A stretch of DNA of 64,000 nucleotides from Nemophila menziesii (lineage: Eukaryota; Streptophyta; Magnoliopsida; Boraginales; Hydrophyllaceae), in the NCBI GenBank assembly GCA_029959085.1, contig JARWIR010000002.1, forward strand, positions 32,761,733 to 32,825,732, in the 5' to 3' direction. The first letter of the stretch is position 1. Each line of letters opens with the position of its first letter. A program made the translations under genes and the position numbers. The notes under the pieces were generated by a model, which was given only the letters and a program-made list of their open reading frames with translations, ran no database searches and was not told the DNA's origin. Of this stretch, positions 60,905 through 64,000 are shown piece by piece.

Positions 60905-61137
60905 CCGCATGTGCCGACTAACCTTCGAACCGTGAGATATCGTTAGCACAAATTATATTGCGATACATACCGTGTTGCGATTTCTTGGCACGCCTTTCAT
61001 ATCGTGCTGCGGTGCACTACATCTCTCGTGTGGTACACCGCACACATCGCGCTACGATTGATTTTACCCACAAATTCAACAAAGTTCACCCCAAACTCAT
61101 TTTCTTTCTTACTTGTACATCAAAAACACTAAACACC
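60905..61137 (-). mobile_element. Fragment of an Athila internal region with palindromes
   Basis: It contains GTGCTGCGGTGCACTACATC, GTGTGGTACACCGCACAC and further CGGT/ACCG half sites, then ACATCAAAAACACTAAACACC, which matches the ACATCAAAAACACTAATACC stretch beside the cluster in D (32,173). It is the same region as in D-H, from an element otherwise not visible here. LTR J cuts it. Confidence 0.6.
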
Positions 61138-62655
61138 TGGTGTCGCCTAGGGTGTGATGAAAATAAGATTAAAATAAGCCAAGAAACTACGCACTCTCAC
61201 CCTAGACAGGCACAGTACTGCAAGTATTACAGGACGTATGCAAGTTTTAGTTAGTAAGTTGAGTTCGTTCTCAGGGACTTAAGTGTGTTATACGAATGGG
61301 TAGCAATAACGAGTAAAAGTAAATAATTAGCAAACAAGTAACTTAAAGAGAAAATTTCGAGATTCTAAACTAAAACTAAGAAAATAAAGACAATAAAATA
61401 AAAGATAGGAAATATGAGATAAGAAGTATAGCTCAGGTTTTGCTAGTATGCACTAATCCTTCTAATTCTATCTATAAATCTAGTTCATAAGGGAGAATAT
61501 TAGCTCTTGGTATACTTAGTCAGGATTCTAAATTCCCTTACCTTAGACCTTGAGAGTGACTAAGGGGGCTACGGCACAACCAAGAAGTGTTTTATCTTAG
61601 GGTTATCAAACGCCACTAAGGCCCTAAGCAAATATTGCAATCCTGGTGATATGGTGGTTAAAACAAACCCTAATGACTATCTAGTTAGAATCATGTTTTG
61701 TCAGAACTAATATCGACACTAGACATAATGTGGTGGTTCAATAGTTAAACACCCTGTTAAGGAGACCATCTAACTACTATTAAAACAATCCTAAAGTGAT
61801 CAGTTCTAGGAAAGACATTAAATCAAAACACATAAACAAATATAAAGTAAGTAGCTAATATCAAATTAAAACATGTAATTCCCAAAGAAACTTAGATAAA
61901 AGAATTAGAATTCATAGATTATACATATGCAAAACCCAAGCTATGGGGAGTTTAGTTCATACCTGATGGAAATAAACTAAAAGAAATTACAAAAGACATC
62001 ATCTTGCTCTCTACAATGACTAAGGAATAATTATAAGGTTTTCAACTAAGCAAGGATCATTTACAAGTGATATAAGGGTGTATTTATAGGTGTTTAGAAG
62101 ACCTAATTCGTTTTCTTGAGGAAGAGGTAAGGTATTGGACTTCTAGCCCAACTCAAATTCGTATGGAAATAAAGATAAACACTGCTGGACCGTTTTGAGC
62201 ATATCTTCTTCGTTATTGGTCGGTTTGAGCTCCATAAGATACCAAAAGAATCGTAACAGAATTATCTTTGCCCTAAAAAAGGAAATTACCAAAATCGGCC
62301 TATTTCTTAGGCAAAAACGCACATCTTTAGACGTGTATGCAGAATCCCAGATTTAGGCAGCTTTTCCTTTTCCATCTTTTTAGCTTTTGTTTCCTTATCT
62401 CCAATTACCATGCAAATCTATTTCCATAAGTTGTTGTCTTTGACTTGGACTCTAATTAAGCTCCATAATTATCTTTAAAGCTACACACTAAATAAACAAT
62501 TAAACCCAATATGCTCTAAAAATATTATTTCTACAAATGAAGACTCAAAATAGGAAAGTGCACTAAAACTCAAGAAAATCGACACTATTGACTTCTAAAT
62601 CTCTAAAAATGATGTCTCATCCTAACATTAATCTATCACAAATGAGGAGACATCA
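61138..62655 (-). repeat. Element J 3' LTR (1,518 bp)
   Basis: The minus strand runs from TGATGTCTCCTC at 62,655 to GGCGACACCA at 61,138. TATA CTATAAATAC (62,089-62,080). The PPT follows at 62,656. Its U3 start is almost the same as that of LTR H. Left flank ACACC would be half of a TSD whose partner lies outside. Confidence 0.92.
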
Positions 62656-63347
62656 AGACCCCCAACTCAAACTTGTATCGTCCCGATACAATAAAGATAA
62701 AAACAAAGGGAAGTCTATAAATACACACTTATAAAATTCTTAACACAATGGGAAAAAGAATTGCAGAATATATAGAATAATCCTAAAGCACATAACTCAG
62801 AAAATTCCATGCATATATTCATAAACTACATACCTGTACACTTCTCATATCTACAGTCAACACGGCTTGAATCCAAGATCAGATTAGTTTCGCACTGTAA
62901 GAAGGATTGGGACTTTACTCAGTTCCCCAAGAAAGCTATACATTGTTCATCGATTCTCACTAGTATTCAAAGATCCACTCAACTAATCTCTAATGGCTCA
63001 ATCACTTCTCAATTACATAGCAAAGAATCAAAAGGTCTTTAAGGTTGTAATGTAGGCTTAGGGACGGTATGATAGTATACTTGGATAATTTGGAGTGAGC
63101 TTTTGGCTCTCTCCTCACTAGCCATCAACGAATCGCCCTAGAGCTTGAGTTACTCTCATAAAAATGTTTCTCACTCAACCCAATGAATTCCTTGATGCAC
63201 AATTTGGCATCCCCAATAACCCAATTTAAAGCTTAAGATGTTCACATAAAAATCCACTTTGCCGGTCCGAATATATATATTTTCTTTTCTTTTCAAATCA
63301 ATTCTTGAGCTATGACTCTCTTTTAATGTTGAGATATCACGCTAATT

Positions 63348-63420
<73 letters not shown>

Positions 63421-64000
63421 TCTTGTAATGCCCTTGTTGGCAATTTTTAGCTCGTAGCTTCTTTTTCATTCACTATTACCCCGGCAAAGGGTTACAATAA
63501 AAATCTGTGAATCATCATCAATATAACGCACAAAGCACAATTAATAAGCTCAAAAATCCCAACCCAATAACAATTCCCATAATGGTGGACCCACCACCCC
63601 AAACTCAAGCTCTAAAACAACTGTTTATGCATCGCGATTCGAGTGCGGGTCATATGGAAAAGTCCTAAAATCTAAAGGGATATGGCTTATAACATGGTCA
63701 ATAAAAAGGCTTTAGAAAGGCTAGAAGGGGCTGAGAAGGATATAGCATATAAAATCAAAAATCACAAGGTGAGAAGGTATAAAAAGGCTTCAAGGGCTTC
63801 AAAATATGAAAGAACCGCCTTAATCACTTTCTACACTATGTAATTTCGTTATTTTCTTACCTTAGCACTTTCATCAAATGGTTTTTCAACTAGCTTGGAT
63901 CTCACGGCCTACACACTTCTCAAGGTTCCCTGAGATCGAACATACTTTCTATCGCATTGCTCACTAATCTTTTCTTTACTATCAACGTGTGTTTTCCTGC
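62656..64000 (-). mobile_element. Element J 3' noncoding region and PPT, continues off-window
   Basis: The PPT complement AGACCCCCAACTCAA (62,656-62,670) leads into GTATCGTCCCGATAC, then the same blocks as in D, F, G and H: GGGACGGTATG (63,061), GGTGGACCCACCACCCC (63,583-63,599) and the terminal GTTTTCCTGC. No coding frame is seen. The hairpin and coding part would lie beyond 64,000. Confidence 0.85.
63351..63417. repeat. (TA)n microsatellite in element J
   Basis: About 66 bases of alternating AT. The same position in H (about 48,987) has only a short ATATATATAT, so this is an expansion within J. Confidence 0.95.

Overview
The window is plant nuclear heterochromatin made almost wholly of transposable elements. 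I see no host protein gene, rRNA or tRNA. The plant assignment rests on the families present: Athila-type Ty3/gypsy LTR elements with tRNA-Asp-like primer sites, a Ty1/copia remnant, L1-type LINEs whose ORF2 ends in an RNase H domain, a hAT-type MITE and a Mutator-like element. Density and nesting suggest a pericentromeric or gene-poor interval of an angiosperm; the species cannot be told.

Layout. 1-6,623: minus-strand Athila element A, the only copy with RT, RNase H and integrase (decayed; 5' LTR 5,109-6,623). It lies in a minus-strand copia remnant (6,624-12,261), which also holds a solo Athila LTR (B, 7,750-9,410, TSD ATAAG). 12,480-13,482 and 26,263-26,655: one ~72-bp satellite array, split by a solo LTR (C, 13,483-26,257). 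C was itself split by an old LINE (LINE2, 13,621-24,574), which carries a hAT MITE (13,658-14,242) and a younger LINE (LINE1, 15,163-19,874) with an uninterrupted 1,402-codon ORF2.

27,677-35,758: element D, flanked by a perfect GTATA duplication but with its two LTRs in opposite orientation. 36,448-39,904: remnants of element E (minus). 39,905 to about 59,600: element F (minus), which hosts a Mutator-like element (41,491-43,220) and element G (plus, 44,160-56,072, TSD CTTAC). G in turn contains the 5'-truncated remnant of element H (about 46,350-51,151). About 59,560-60,904: plus-strand LTR K. 60,905-61,137: an Athila internal fragment. 61,138-64,000: 3' LTR and 3' noncoding part of element J (minus).

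How the parts relate. A has gag, protease, RT, RNase H and integrase. D, F, G and H lack RT, RNase H and the integrase core: gag/protease sequence runs directly into an integrase C-terminal (GPY/F-like) stretch, then a GC-rich cluster of CGGTAYACCG palindromes, a 3' ORF, a conserved hairpin beside a second PPT-like tract, about 1.4 kb of noncoding DNA, the true PPT and the LTR. This looks like a non-autonomous Athila family that would need enzymes supplied by A-like elements. The layout is read from the sequence; the dependence on A-like partners is inference.
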